Origin: Thecaphora thlaspeos
Lineage: Eukaryota; Basidiomycota; Ustilaginomycetes; Urocystidales; Glomosporiaceae
Direction of reading: 5' to 3'
DNA length: 64,000 bases
Assembly: GCA_900291925.1 (NCBI GenBank)
Contig: UWYS01000007.1
Coordinates: 558,001 to 622,000 of the forward strand
A program made the translations under genes and the position numbers. Shown one piece after another: positions 11,893 to 22,219 of the stretch. The notes under the pieces were generated by a model. It was not told the origin of the DNA. It saw only the letters and a program-made list of their open reading frames with translations, and did not search any database. Numbering within the stretch: position 1 is the stretch's first letter; each line of letters starts with the position of its first letter.

Positions 11893-14729
11893 CTAGAGAG
11901 CCTTGGAGGCTTTACCTCTAGTGCGTACACCATCTGTGCTCTGCTCCTCCCGTCCGCTCGCCTTGATCGTCTCCGCCTCCGCGGCCGCCGCGTCGGAAGC
12001 AGCAGCGCCCTCGAGCAGCTTCTTCTTGTCCTCGCCTTTGCTGTCATCGCCCTCGCCGTCCTTGGGCTCGACGACCTGTCCGAACTCGTTGCGACGCGTC
12101 AGATCCGTCCCATAGATCCAACGTTGATAGACTGTTCCATCAGCGGAGCAGGGCGCACCAAGTCTCGCGTCAGTTCGTATCTAGACCTGGGCCGGTGCCA
12201 GTCGCAAGGCGAGGCGAGCGAGATAGGGCGAATACTCACGGAAGATGAAGAAGACGATGTCGTCCCTGAAGCAGGCTAGACGATGGAGAGTAGGCATCTT
12301 GATGCCTGATGGTATCCAAGGCGAGGCGGGGAAGCGTAGGCGGCAACATCGTCAGCGAATCACCGGTCACGACGTCGGTGGGAAACCACTGCTTGTCCAC
12401 TCACAGAAGGCGAACAGGTCGTCGACAAACGTGCCGAGGATCTTGTAGACAAAAGTCTTGTTATTCATCCCAGCCGTGCTCTTCAGCTTGTAGTTGACGA
12501 TCAGCTGCGGCACGAGCGAGACGAAACCAAACGCGTAGACAAACGACGTGGCCGTCGAGATGATGAAGGACCACCACTAGAGCGTCGTCGTTGCCAAGCA
12601 GCGAGCGGGTCGAAGAGAGAAGTTGGCGCGTTCTGTCAGTAACATTCCATCATGCGACCGACAGACGCAACAAGTTGACCGATTGCTACTCACGCCTCGA
12701 TGGGTCTGATACACGGCCGAGTACACGGTGTAGGCCACCAACACGGGGACGGCAACGTAGCCGACGTACTTGAACGCCAGCCTGTCGAACTCCTGCGTCC
12801 GCTTCTCCTCTTCGCTCAGCACGTGCTTGTCCGAGACCTTGAGGCGATACGAGACGAGGGACCCGGGCGGCGCAGCGACGAGACCGACAGTGACGGCCTT
12901 GGTCAGCTTCCAGATCTCGATCAGCATGCCGACCGCCTGGCCCGCCAGGATCATCCACGACGTGTCCTCGTTGTTGTCGAGCAAATAGAGGGTGATGATG
13001 ATCTGGACGATGACGTTGGTGAGAATCGAGCCGAGGCTGACGCCAGCCATGTTGTCCTTGTTCTTCCAATGGCGGACGTCGGACGAAAAGGCGAGGAACT
13101 CGAACAGGCTGTGCAGCAGGCTGATGGTCACCGTCAGCGCGAGGAACCACGGGTTCGTCTCGAGCAGCATCGCCTTGAGCATGTCGATCTCGCTGCCCTT
13201 TGCGCCGCCGCCGAGACCGGAGCTCTGCTTGTCGAAGGAGTCGGACATCGAGGCGAGGATCTGGAACTTGAAGAAGCTCTGATGGTAGAGGTGCACGTGG
13301 AGCGGCACCTCGGTCACCGTCTCGTTGACTGGCGACATGTGCTCTTTGAGCAGCCAGAAGTCGTTGGGGAAGAGGGTGGGGAAGCGCAGGTCAAAGTGGC
13401 CCGTTGGGTCCCGGAGTTTCTGGCCATGCTCGTCGCGCGGGACGTGGATGTACTGGCGCAGCTGCGGCGGGAGCTGCTGGAGCAGCACCTGCGGATTGTT
13501 GTCGTCCTGCACCAGCGCGACCGAGACATTCCTGTGCCAGTGTCCAACCAGCGGCGGCGGGGCGTCGCCATCGGCCGCATCCTCTGCCTCCCCGTCGGTC
13601 TCGGCGTCGGAGCTCGCCTTGCCGCCAAAGAGGTTCTTCTCCTCTCGCTTCTTCTTGAGCGGCATCAGTCGGGTTAGCACTGGAGGCGGAGGTGTACGGC
13701 GGAAGGCAAAGCAAGAGGACAAAGGACGAGGGCTGCGGATCAGCAAGCATGAAACCGATTCGGCGATGCAGCGATCGGGGTGAGAGAATTGGCATTCGAG
13801 ACTCACGTTTCCTCGTGCGCAGCATCGTTCTGGCGGCCGTGGCCATGTCGGAAGGATCCGGCGTCATGCCGCGCGGGGTGACGACGAGGTCGGCCCAGAT
13901 GCTCCCGTTGTTTCTCCGGACGCCTTCGTCGAGCTGGAGCGCGAAGTCGACGTCCCTCGTCATGGCGAAGTCGCCAAGGGTGATGTCGGACCACTTTGCG
14001 GCGGCAATGGGCTTGAGGCCGCCGCGCGTCGCCATGCTGCGATCGCTCGCATAGACGACGCGGGCTTCGGAGCCGGCGTTGGGGCGGAAGGGATCCTCGA
14101 GCAACTCGGGGAAAGCGGAAAAGGGGACGTCGGGGGCGTGCTGCGTCCCGCCGCCTTGGACCATCTCCGAGGACTGCGTGAGGAGGTCCTCGTGCGTGGG
14201 GGCAGGGGCCGAGGAGACGTAGACGTAGAAGTCGAGCGCCATCTGCTGCGACCACGCCGGCACGGTGTGCAGGCCGAGCGCGGCCTGGGGGACCACCTCG
14301 GAGCCCGGAGCAACAACGGCGCTCTGCTGCGGTATCGAGGGGGCAGCGGAGCCGAACGAAGGGTCGGCCTCCTGTTGATGAGCCAGGGGCTGAGTCTCGG
14401 AAGCCTTGTTGCCAAAGAAAGGACCGTTGGCTGGCGGCGTCGATGATGGCGACGATTTCGCAAGGGGCCGCAAAAGGGAGGGAGGAGGATAAGATTGGGC
14501 CTGGGTCAGCTGGCGAGGAGCTCGTCGGAGCGGATCGAGATCGAACATGGTCGCCGCTGCTACGCTGCCGCTGCCGCTAGCGCTGCTTCTGCTACTCACG
14601 TCCCATGGCATACTGGACGCCAAAGTAGATGAGCATCGCTCGCCCCACGGTCCACTTCCAGTCGGTAGCGGGGGCAGCATCGCCCCGAGCCCCGGCGGCG
14701 GCGGCAGCCTGGGCGGGAGCAGACGGCAT
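11893..14729 (-). CDS. CLPTM1: CLPTM1-family multi-pass membrane protein
   Basis: Cleft-lip-and-palate transmembrane protein 1 family; animal members act in the ER and Golgi, including GABA-A receptor trafficking. Six exons on minus: 14600..14729, 13807..~14520, 12694..13679, 12405..12576, 12240..12305 and 11893..12131. All later junctions are GT-AG and restore family motifs: THRG|WWSFIIS, DDLFAF|CIKMPTLHRL, DDIVFFIF|LYQRWIYGTD, then TRRNEFGQ. The product is about 770 residues. It has one N-terminal membrane segment (AMLIYFGVQYAMG), a large luminal domain and several C-terminal membrane segments (from LLETNPWFLALTVTISLLHS). The acceptor of exon 2 is uncertain; in-frame AG choices put exon 2 at 14520, 14556 or 14559. 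The start 14729 is the only ATG just upstream of the first membrane segment. The C-terminus is Lys/Glu/Ala-rich and charged. Confidence 0.92.
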
Positions 14730-14940
14730 GTCGACCTTTGAAATTCGGGTGAGAGAGGTGGCTAGGCCTTGACGTAGCAGAGAGGGAGACTCTGCCGGAA
14801 GGTCCGTATGGGTGCAGGTGTGGGCGTGACAGGTGGGGTTGCTTTCGGCTCCTCCGCTCTTCGGAATAGACAAGGAAGACGTCTTGGCTTGCGTTTTGTG
14901 GCGAAGCACCCACTCCCTCTCTCCCGCCTAGCCTGCAAGC

Positions 14941-15147
14941 ACCCTCGGGGAGACGCGTCGGCACGGTCGCCCTCCAGGCGACTTGAGGTGGGAGGTCCGG
15001 AAAATTACTCGCGCGAGACGCGTTCGGCGGCCGGTGGACACGTCGTGATGTGGAGGTCGGTCGCGTATTTACTCCGGCGAGACGCGTCATTTCCTGGAAC
15101 GCGTTGTGATTTAAAGGTGGGTCGCGCGTTTACTCGCGCGAGTAAAC
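14941..15147 (+). repeat. Tandem array X, ~61-64 bp units, CpG-rich
   Basis: Units start near 14944, 15008, 15072 and 15133, each containing CTC followed by a GC-rich box, in three cases with AGACGCGT. The block TTACTC recurs at 15005, 15069 and 15130, giving spacings of 64 and 61. The first unit is degenerate. The last truncated unit ends in a perfect 20-bp palindrome. Inverted partial copies (CACGCGTCTCGCGCGAGT and GAGTAAATCGACGCGTCG) lie at about 15445-15490. Confidence 0.85.
15128..15147. repeat. Perfect 20-bp palindrome
   Basis: The sequence reads the same on both strands, with the core TTTACTCGCGCGAGTAAA flanked by G and C. It closes array X and abuts array Y. Confidence 0.97.
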
Positions 15148-15153
15148 ATGGGA

Positions 15154-15305
15154 CGGCCAATCTGTAAGGGCAGCCCGACGTCTATGCGCGGTTCTTTCAC
15201 GCGCGCCGATTTTGTATTGGTCCAATTGCTGGGCCAGCCCGATTCGTATGTGCGGCTCTTTTCTGTGCGCCGATCTTGTATCGGCCAGTTTGTTTTGGCA
15301 GCCCG
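15154..15305 (-). repeat. Tandem array Y, 64-bp units, CpG intact
   Basis: The box CAGCCCG recurs at 15171, 15235 and 15299, exactly 64 bp apart, giving two full units and partial flanks. On the minus strand each unit contains a box of the type TACAA-ATCGGCGC followed by a CGGGCTG box. The same unit type occurs, with its CpGs lost, in the island at 30.3-32.8 kb. Confidence 0.9.
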
Positions 15306-16965
15306 GTGTTTAGTCGCGTCATCAGCGCCGGCGCCTCCGCCTCCCGCCCGAGTGAAGTCGCGGTCCTGCCGGTTGACCCGTCTCGTCCGATGAACGCGCG
15401 ACCAGGCGTATCTCCCTGTTGACTTGTGCGTCTTGCGACTTGCGGGAGTAAATCGACGCGTCGTCCTTTCACGCGTCTCGCGCGAGTACTTACGCTGGCT
15501 TTAAGACGGGTCGACAGGCCAATCGCATCTCTCGCGGCGACCAGAGCGGCCGAGCGTCGATCGGGGTCAGGGCAGAGGCAGGGTCTTTGTTTTGAGAGTT
15601 GGCCCACGGCTAGATTCACCCTGACCCCGCCCCCCTCTTTTTCCGGTCGGTCGCCCATTCGAGCGATGACAAGCGCGACGCTGACTCCTCCGTGATGGTG
15701 AGCGAAAGCTCGGACGGCTCACGACGCCATCGCATGAATAGCTAGCCTAACACCTTATGGATATCGAGCGAGATGAGCTCGTCGTCGAGTCGGGCCAGAG
15801 GTTGCCTCTGCCACAGCGTTCTGAATCGGCGTCCTGAACAGGAGAGGCCATGCATCGTGTTCCTCCACCTCTCATGAATTGGGTCGTTTGAGCCGCCACC
15901 CTCTGCCCAAGCGCATGCCTCGGACGTGAGCAACGTTGTTGCACTCTCCCTGGAACCTTCTTCTCTGGTGGCGTACAGGCAATTTTTCGTGGCATTCTTG
16001 GCCAAGTGCCGCTGGGGGCAGGGTACGGTGGTCCTATCTTCTCTGGCGCGACGAGCGCGAGGAGGTGCGAGCGCCTCCACGCCGCTGCACGAGGCCCGTC
16101 GGTGAGTCAGCGTATAGCAAACGTCTTTCGTCGGCGTGGCTTCCCGCTCCGCCCTTTCCGTGCCACAGCGGCTGTCTGGCTGTGGGGCCAAGGCGAGGCC
16201 TTGCTAAAATAAAAGTTTCTGAGGCTCAGCCAGAGTCGGGAAGACCCGAGATGACGCCCCCCCCCCCCCAGACAGGGCAGGCTCACCTAACACCACCCCA
16301 AAGAGGGGCCCACTCGCCCCACCTTCCTCTTCCCTCCTCCCATCATCATCACCTCCGCACCCGCCGCCACCCAGCGTCCAAGGGCCGCACCGGCCAGGGT
16401 AGAGACGACGCCAACCTTACAACACCGTTAGCCTTCTACATCACCTCGGCGACCCCCTCCATTCCCGGCACGCTCTCCGTGTCATTCTACGACCCTCTTC
16501 CTTCATCACCAGCCCTTGGACATCTCTAGGCTTGGACTTGACGGCACGCCACTCGGAACAAAAGACGCTAGTTTGCCGCTCCCTCTCGGCCGTCGCCGAC
16601 GTCTGCTACCACGGCTACCCTCATCGCTGCCCGCTCACTCCCTCGCCCTGCCTCTACAGCTCTTCGTTTATACACCCGAACCACGCCGAGGTCAGGCCTA
16701 CCCCCCCAACACCACGATAGATCTGCGTCCTCTCACCGGCCGACGCTCCCCCGTAGCCGGGACACGCTGGGCTGTGCTGGCGCCTCGCTTCTGATCGGAG
16801 TCGCTCTCGTCGTACGCGCCCACCGCTCTCAAGCCTCGTCATAGGTGGACTAGACAAGTCATCGCACACCGCCGCATCTCCCCGAGCATCGACCGACGCT
16901 CTTTTCAGCCCTTCCTTCTCCCTCTTCAAGCGGGTTCGCTAGACTTTGACGCGGAGCGACCGGTG

Positions 16966-19900
16966 ATGTCGCCGGCCGCAGTCTCTATCACACAGCTCGA
17001 GCCTGTCGTCTACCTCCGAGGCCAGTCGGCAACAGGCGAAGATGCTCGCGGTCGCAGAAGGCCCATTAACGTCGATGCCCCTCCCTCGCAGCTGAGGGGC
17101 CTGGTCACCGTGTATCTGCCGAAGCCTTGCAAGATCCGCGAGATCTCCATCAGCCTCACGGGCATCGCCAGGACCGACTGGCCAGAAGGCATTGGCCCCA
17201 ACAAAGTCGAGCTGGTCGAGGAGGTCACCATCTTCAAGCAGATCACCACTCTCTTCGATGCCAAGGTGGAAGGCTCGGTGCCTGGCAGAAAGCGAAGCAA
17301 CTCCGTCGGACCCGGCATCGGCCTCAACGACGAAGTCGACTGGGACCTTGCCGCGGCCAATGCCTCCAGCGGCCAGCAGCGCGCGCCGAGCGGAAATGGC
17401 TCGAACAACGCCGCTCGTGGCTCGGGCAGCGCCCGGAAAGAGGAGCCCTCGACGAGCGGCAACCTAGCGCGTCAGCTGGCTGGAGCCGCCGCCAAGGCAG
17501 GCACCGCCATCATCCCGCCCACGCTGCGGCCCGACCTCAACTTGAGCAAGTCTAAGAACACCTCGTCGATACACAACACCAACACCAACAAGGCCACCCG
17601 GCCTTCCCTCAACCGCACAGGCTCCGGAACCACGTCCTGGTCGCATCAGGGCAATGCCACCGCTGCCACGGATGCGGGCAGCCGCTCGCCGCCTTTGCAG
17701 CTTCCAAGCTCCCAGTCTGCTGGTTCTTCGTCGAGGCGGGCGCCTCGCGAGGGTCTTGGCAGCTTTACCGATCTATTTGCCCGCGAGGCATCGCTCGGCC
17801 CCAGAGCGCAGGATGGCCTCGCCGCCGCTGAGTCGACGTCCATCGATCGCGCCCACGGGTCCAGCTCCGCGCTGCCCTGGAACGGCTTCCTCGAAGCGCC
17901 CGGTGGTCAGGAGCGGCCTCCCGGCTACGCATCCAGGTCGGCGCCGCTCTTTGGGTACGACAGCTGGCCCTCGACGTCGACCGTCGAGCCGCCGAGCGAT
18001 CTGTCGCCGTCGAGCGAGGTTGGCTCGCCCCTCCGGATGCCCGGCCCCGGTCCTGCGGCCCTCTGGTCAGGGGGCAACGTGTCGCACGATGCTTATCCAT
18101 CCAACTCACGAAATTCGACCGCTCCATCCTCCCCGACGATGTCGCGCGCACCTTTTGCCGCCCCGTCGAAGAGCATCCTTAGTAGCCAGACGCAGCAGCA
18201 GGCGCGTCCCAAGGAGCAGACCGTGCGCTTCGACAACCGCCCTCCCCCAGCATTGGGGCCGGCTTCGCCCCTGGCCGGCGCATCTGCGTCCCCCTCGGCA
18301 TCAACCTCGTCGTCGTCTGTGGCCGGGGCGCAGCAGGCCACACCGAGCCCCGGCCGGAGCGCGCCTGCCTCCCGAAGAAACTCGGTCGAGGTGCAAGAGC
18401 GCGACAAGGCCTCGGCCGCTAGCAAGCTCAAGCAGGCCAGCAAGGGCGCCGCTGACCAGGCAAAGGGCAAGAAGACGGGCGGCCTTAAGGGCCTCATCGG
18501 CGGCCTGCTCAAGGAGCACGACGGCAAGAGCGAGGACGACGCAGGCGCTGCGGCCGAGTCGAAGGAGTTCAAGAAGGGCACCTACACCTTCCTTGTCTGT
18601 ATCTCGCTGCCCGCCAACCTGCCGCCAACACTGCACGCCGACTTCGGCTTCAACAAGTACGTGCTCAAGGCCACCGTCAACCGGTCGGGCGCGCTGACGC
18701 CGAACCTGGCGGCCGAAAAGGAGATCAAGCTGATCCACGCGCCCGACGAGGACGCGCTCGACGAGACCGATTCGATCGTCGTTGAACGGAGCTGGGAGGA
18801 CGTCCTCTCGTATATGGTCGTTCTCAGCGGCAAGAGCTTCCCCTTTGGTCGTAAGATCCCGCTGTGGCTCAAGTTTGTCCCGCAGGGCAAGGTGCGGATC
18901 CACAAGATCACCGCGACGCTCGAGGAGCGGACCGACTACTTTGCCAAGGGGAGGCGTATGGCGCGGCACGAGGTCCCGCGGAAGTGGACGATGCTCAAGG
19001 TGGCCAACGAAGGCTCAAGCGAGCCACTGCTGCCGATCGTGTCCGACTCCGCTTCAGCGCTTCAGCGCAGTCCGCTGGCCGCCATGGCCGAAGCGGCGGC
19101 GGGCGACGATCCGCAATCGGACGCGCTGCCTTCGATCATGGATCCGAACGGGCCCTGGGAGCTGGCGGCCGACCTCGACCTGCCCGACCACAGGACGACA
19201 CGCATCAACCTCAGCACCAACCATGCCAAGTCGAATATCGCCGTGCACCACTTGATCCGCGTTATGATCCGTGTCGAAAAGCCTGACGGCTTCGCCGCCG
19301 AGGCCGCCGCTGCCGGGCTCAAAGACAACGAGCGACACAAGATGTACGACATCATCATCGAGGCGCCAATCACGCTGACGTCGCTCCACACGGCCGACGA
19401 GTGGATGAATCTGCCCAACTACTGGAGTCTGGCGGCCGACGACGGCGCTGCGAACGACGTCGATGCTATCGCTACAGTGCAGCCGCTGGCGCCGGCATCA
19501 GGGCCTGTCAGTCCTCGGCCGCTGGCGGCCCCGCCTGGCTTGGCCCGGGCAATCCCTCGGCCTGCGCTGCCGACGCCCGTCATGGGCCTCTCTGGACCAC
19601 CGCCGTCGCCGCTGGCGCCTCGGTCGCCTCCCGCTCGCGACCGCCACGATGGGATTTCAAATGGGCCGACGCCGCAGCGAGTATCGCAGCGCTGGCTGGC
19701 GCTAAGCTCCAGCGTCGGCGCCCAGGATGCACGAACAGCGGCGCGAAGCGTTGAGGGTGTGGTTGGATCGGCTACCAGGTCGACATGCAGAGGCGCTGCG
19801 CGAGGTGGCGGACCGGTCTCTGCGCTGGGCAGGGATCACGATTCGCCTCCGCCGGCATACGAGGCGAATGCGAGGCAGGGCGAGCGTGTGGTGGCTTCGA

Positions 19901-19980
19901 CGCGGTTGGGCGACACGTCGAGGCCGGCGGCGGCAGAGTCATCGGCGCCGAGTGCCACGAACCTGATGGCGGCGCACTGA
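16966..19980 (+). CDS. Alpha-arrestin (ART-type ubiquitin-ligase adaptor)
   Basis: Alpha-arrestins recruit Rsp5/Nedd4-type ubiquitin ligases to plasma-membrane transporters and so trigger endocytosis. Single exon, 1004 residues; the ATG at 16966 is used (an in-frame GTG precedes it). The N-terminal arrestin fold covers residues ~8-105, including LRGLVTVYLPKPCKIREISI. A disordered Ser/Pro-rich insert of about 430 residues follows. The arrestin fold resumes at ~535 (KKGTYTFLVCISLPANLPPT) and runs to ~830 (VRIHKITATLEERTDYF). Two PPxY motifs that could bind WW domains are visible: PPGY at 318-321 and PPAY at 962-965. The extreme C-terminus has less typical composition, so a splice near 19650-19750 is possible, but PPAY supports the annotated frame. 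Confidence 0.88.
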   Translation: MSPAAVSITQLEPVVYLRGQSATGEDARGRRRPINVDAPPSQLRGLVTVYLPKPCKIREISISLTGIARTDWPEGIGPNKVELVEEVTIFKQITTLFDAKVEGSVPGRKRSNSVGPGIGLNDEVDWDLAAANASSGQQRAPSGNGSNNAARGSGSARKEEPSTSGNLARQLAGAAAKAGTAIIPPTLRPDLNLSKSKNTSSIHNTNTNKATRPSLNRTGSGTTSWSHQGNATAATDAGSRSPPLQLPSSQSAGSSSRRAPREGLGSFTDLFAREASLGPRAQDGLAAAESTSIDRAHGSSSALPWNGFLEAPGGQERPPGYASRSAPLFGYDSWPSTSTVEPPSDLSPSSEVGSPLRMPGPGPAALWSGGNVSHDAYPSNSRNSTAPSSPTMSRAPFAAPSKSILSSQTQQQARPKEQTVRFDNRPPPALGPASPLAGASASPSASTSSSSVAGAQQATPSPGRSAPASRRNSVEVQERDKASAASKLKQASKGAADQAKGKKTGGLKGLIGGLLKEHDGKSEDDAGAAAESKEFKKGTYTFLVCISLPANLPPTLHADFGFNKYVLKATVNRSGALTPNLAAEKEIKLIHAPDEDALDETDSIVVERSWEDVLSYMVVLSGKSFPFGRKIPLWLKFVPQGKVRIHKITATLEERTDYFAKGRRMARHEVPRKWTMLKVANEGSSEPLLPIVSDSASALQRSPLAAMAEAAAGDDPQSDALPSIMDPNGPWELAADLDLPDHRTTRINLSTNHAKSNIAVHHLIRVMIRVEKPDGFAAEAAAAGLKDNERHKMYDIIIEAPITLTSLHTADEWMNLPNYWSLAADDGAANDVDAIATVQPLAPASGPVSPRPLAAPPGLARAIPRPALPTPVMGLSGPPPSPLAPRSPPARDRHDGISNGPTPQRVSQRWLALSSSVGAQDARTAARSVEGVVGSATRSTCRGAARGGGPVSALGRDHDSPPPAYEANARQGERVVASTRLGDTSRPAAAESSAPSATNLMAAH

Positions 19981-20204
19981 TGGTGTCCACATGCCACCAG
20001 CACGGCACAGTATGTCGCGGACGCTTCTCTCTGTGGGGAGGGGAGGTATGTAGACCTTTACGTCGTTGTTTCTTTGTAATCGTTTTGCGTTCAAGGGATG
20101 ACGACTCTAAATTGAGTTTCTTGGCATGGGTTGTAGTTGTAGATCCGACTAGCAAGAGTGATGAGATGGAATCTAGTGTCACCGTTCTATATCGTTGCAT
20201 GGCC

Positions 20205-20226
20205 GTCGTCGTCGTCGTCGTCGTCG
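20205..20226. repeat. (GTC)7 microsatellite
   Basis: Perfect trinucleotide run in intergenic DNA. Confidence 0.95.
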
Positions 20227-20402
20227 GCGCAAGCATATATGGCTGGCGTCATTTGCTCTGCGATCGGATTTAGGCGGCTGCTGGTGCCTATCGCCGCGTG
20301 TTCACGTAGCGCGGGTCCAGAGAGGACGGGGGCGGGGCAGGTGCTTCTATGGCCGAGTGGAAGCGGCGATGTATGCGGTGCGCGTGGTCGCGGGTGGCGG
20401 AC

Positions 20403-20427
20403 CCTGGCCTGGCCTGGCCTGGCCTGG
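20403..20427. repeat. (CCTGG)5 tandem repeat
   Basis: Five perfect copies of CCTGG upstream of the FSP1/AIF-like gene. Confidence 0.95.
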
Positions 20428-20713
20428 GCCGGCGCGGTTGATGACGCGCCTCTGCGGTGCGGGGAGGAAACCAGGGTCCAGCGCTTGGACCCTCGAGCAG
20501 AATCTTGACCTTGAATGCTTACCTCAGCCCTTTTGGGGCAGCGGCAGCGGCAGCGGTGGCAAGGCCCAACGCAACACCTCGATCCCATCATCATCTTGCC
20601 TCGCCGCTTCGACCTTGCTCGCCACCTGCCTCCCCGTCCAGCGTGCAACCCTCGCAGACGATCCAACCTCCTCTCTCCCCTACCCACATCTGGCGCCCTA
20701 GCCAATCCGCACC

Positions 20714-21937
20714 ATGTCTACCGCCACCGCCACCACCAACTACAAGAATCTCGTCGTCGTCGGCGCCGCCTCTGGCATCGTGACTGCCAACATCCTCGCC
20801 GCCAAGCTCCCCTCTAGCCACCGACTCGTGCTGATCGAGGCCAACGAGGTCGCCTTCTGGCCTATTGGGGCTCTGCGCGCCGCCGTCGAGCCGGGCTTTG
20901 AAAAGGAAATCATCGCTCCTCTCGATCTCTTCAAGGGAACGCGCCACGTCGTACTCGCAAAGACGCGTGTCACCGCCCTCGAACCTTCGGCCGTCATCGT
21001 CGACAACGCCCCCAATGCCCAGCTCGGCCCCACCTCCAGCACGACTGACCACGGAGGACACCGCATCGAGTTTGACCGCATCGTCCTGGCGCTCGGCTCT
21101 TCGTACTCGTTCCCGAGTCGTGCCGTCGCACCGGAAGAGGCCAAAATCCTCCAATCCTTCCAGCAGGCTCAGAAGGATATCGAGCGCGCGCAACACCTCG
21201 TCGTCGTCGGTGGTGGACCGGTGGGCGTCGAGTTCGTGGGCGAAGTGTTGGAGCGTTTCCCACAAAAGGCAGAGAACATCACGCTCATCACGCGCTCCGA
21301 CCGGCTCGTATCAAAGGACGGCAAGCAGGAGGGCGTCCACCACAAGTTCTACTCCCAGCTCAACGCAAAGGGCGTCAAGATTCTGTTCGAGGATGAGATC
21401 GAATTCGGCCCAGACGTTCCCTTCAAGACGGGTCCGATCGAAGGTGGACCGAGGACGTTCATGACCAAGAACAACGGCACTTCCGTCCAGGCAGACTACC
21501 TTCTCGACGGGACGGGTGGGAAGCCCAACACGTCGCTGATTTCTTCCGTCGATCCGTCGATCCTCAACGATGTCGGCGCCATCAAGGTCGATGCCGCGCT
21601 CCGCGTCAAATCCTCCGAATCATCGACGTTCGACTGGTCGCGCTACCTTGCGACGGGGGACTGCAACGACCTCCCCTGCGCCAAGACGTGGTTCGCCGCA
21701 GAGGGCCAGGCAAAAACAGCCGCCAACAACATCCTCGAAATCATCAAGACCAGCAGCTGCGCTATGGGTCCCGTAAGGGTACAGGACGCCAGCCTACCGC
21801 CCAACATGATCGTTGTGCCGCTCGGCAAGAAGGGCGGAGCCTCGCAGCTCTTTGTCGTCTCGCTGGGTGGGTGGTTCACGAGCTTCGCAAAGGGAAAGAG
21901 CCTGTTCATCTCGCAGTTCAAGGCAAACTACAGGTAG
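20714..21937 (+). CDS. FSP1/AIF-like FAD-dependent NADH oxidoreductase
   Basis: Member of the pyridine nucleotide-disulphide oxidoreductase fold, closest by pattern to AIFM2/FSP1-type and fungal Aif1 proteins. These reduce quinones or act in redox-linked death pathways. Single exon, 407 residues. The first Rossmann motif at residues ~14-21 is VVVGAASGI, an atypical version of GxGxxG. The second, near residue 165, is the classical VVVGGGPVGVEF for NADH. The ATG box before the second FAD contact is LALGSSYSF, and LATGDCND precedes the C-terminal FAD-binding helix. The C-terminus (GGWFTSFAKGKSLFISQFKANYR) is the family's usual amphipathic tail. No obvious mitochondrial presequence is seen. Which physiological acceptor it uses cannot be told from sequence. 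Confidence 0.87.
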   Translation: MSTATATTNYKNLVVVGAASGIVTANILAAKLPSSHRLVLIEANEVAFWPIGALRAAVEPGFEKEIIAPLDLFKGTRHVVLAKTRVTALEPSAVIVDNAPNAQLGPTSSTTDHGGHRIEFDRIVLALGSSYSFPSRAVAPEEAKILQSFQQAQKDIERAQHLVVVGGGPVGVEFVGEVLERFPQKAENITLITRSDRLVSKDGKQEGVHHKFYSQLNAKGVKILFEDEIEFGPDVPFKTGPIEGGPRTFMTKNNGTSVQADYLLDGTGGKPNTSLISSVDPSILNDVGAIKVDAALRVKSSESSTFDWSRYLATGDCNDLPCAKTWFAAEGQAKTAANNILEIIKTSSCAMGPVRVQDASLPPNMIVVPLGKKGGASQLFVVSLGGWFTSFAKGKSLFISQFKANYR

Positions 21938-22219
21938 GGACGCTATCGCTAGAGGATATACGTGCTGGCCCTACAGGAACGAAAGTAGCGGCTATGAGTT
22001 CGCTATGATACCCCCCTCTTTCGCCTCGCCGTTTGCATCGCATCGCATCGCTTCGCGTCACAACCGTCTGCCCGGCACATCTTCTCAATCATCCTCGTCT
22101 GACTGTTCCGCCGCCGATGTTCACGCAGATACAGCATAGCATACATCGGCGCTCGACGTCCTACAACATTGCGAAACAGCCTCGCAAGTCTCTTGCGTAA
22201 GCGTCCTGAGCAACGTCAG

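Larger units (their letters stand above)
14730..16965. other. Divergent intergenic region with tandem-repeat patch
   Basis: About 2.2 kb between two genes transcribed away from each other. The first part carries the repeat patch listed separately (14941-15500). From ~15500 to 16960 I see no gene with recognisable motifs; a minus-strand frame of 149 codons at 15742-16191 has no match I know. A run of 13 C residues lies at 16257-16269. The 700 bases before the arrestin start are C/T-rich. Confidence 0.6.
19981..20713. other. Intergenic region with simple repeats
   Basis: It holds the 3' flank of the arrestin gene and the promoter of the oxidoreductase. It contains (GTC)7 at 20205-20226 and (CCTGG)5 at 20403-20427. 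No gene is seen. Confidence 0.7.

Noticed and set aside
14941..15305. CRISPR-like array
   Set aside because: Units are contiguous tandem repeats without unique spacers, in a eukaryotic context.
15742..16191. 149-codon minus frame as a gene or transposon remnant
   Set aside because: No recognisable domain, no clear ATG context and overlap with another open frame; not enough support.
16257..16269. Run of 13 C as a programmed slippage site
   Set aside because: It lies in intergenic DNA outside any supported gene.
19650..19980. Frameshift near the arrestin C-terminus
   Set aside because: Codon character weakens there, but a PPAY motif typical of the family lies in the annotated frame, so the frame was kept.
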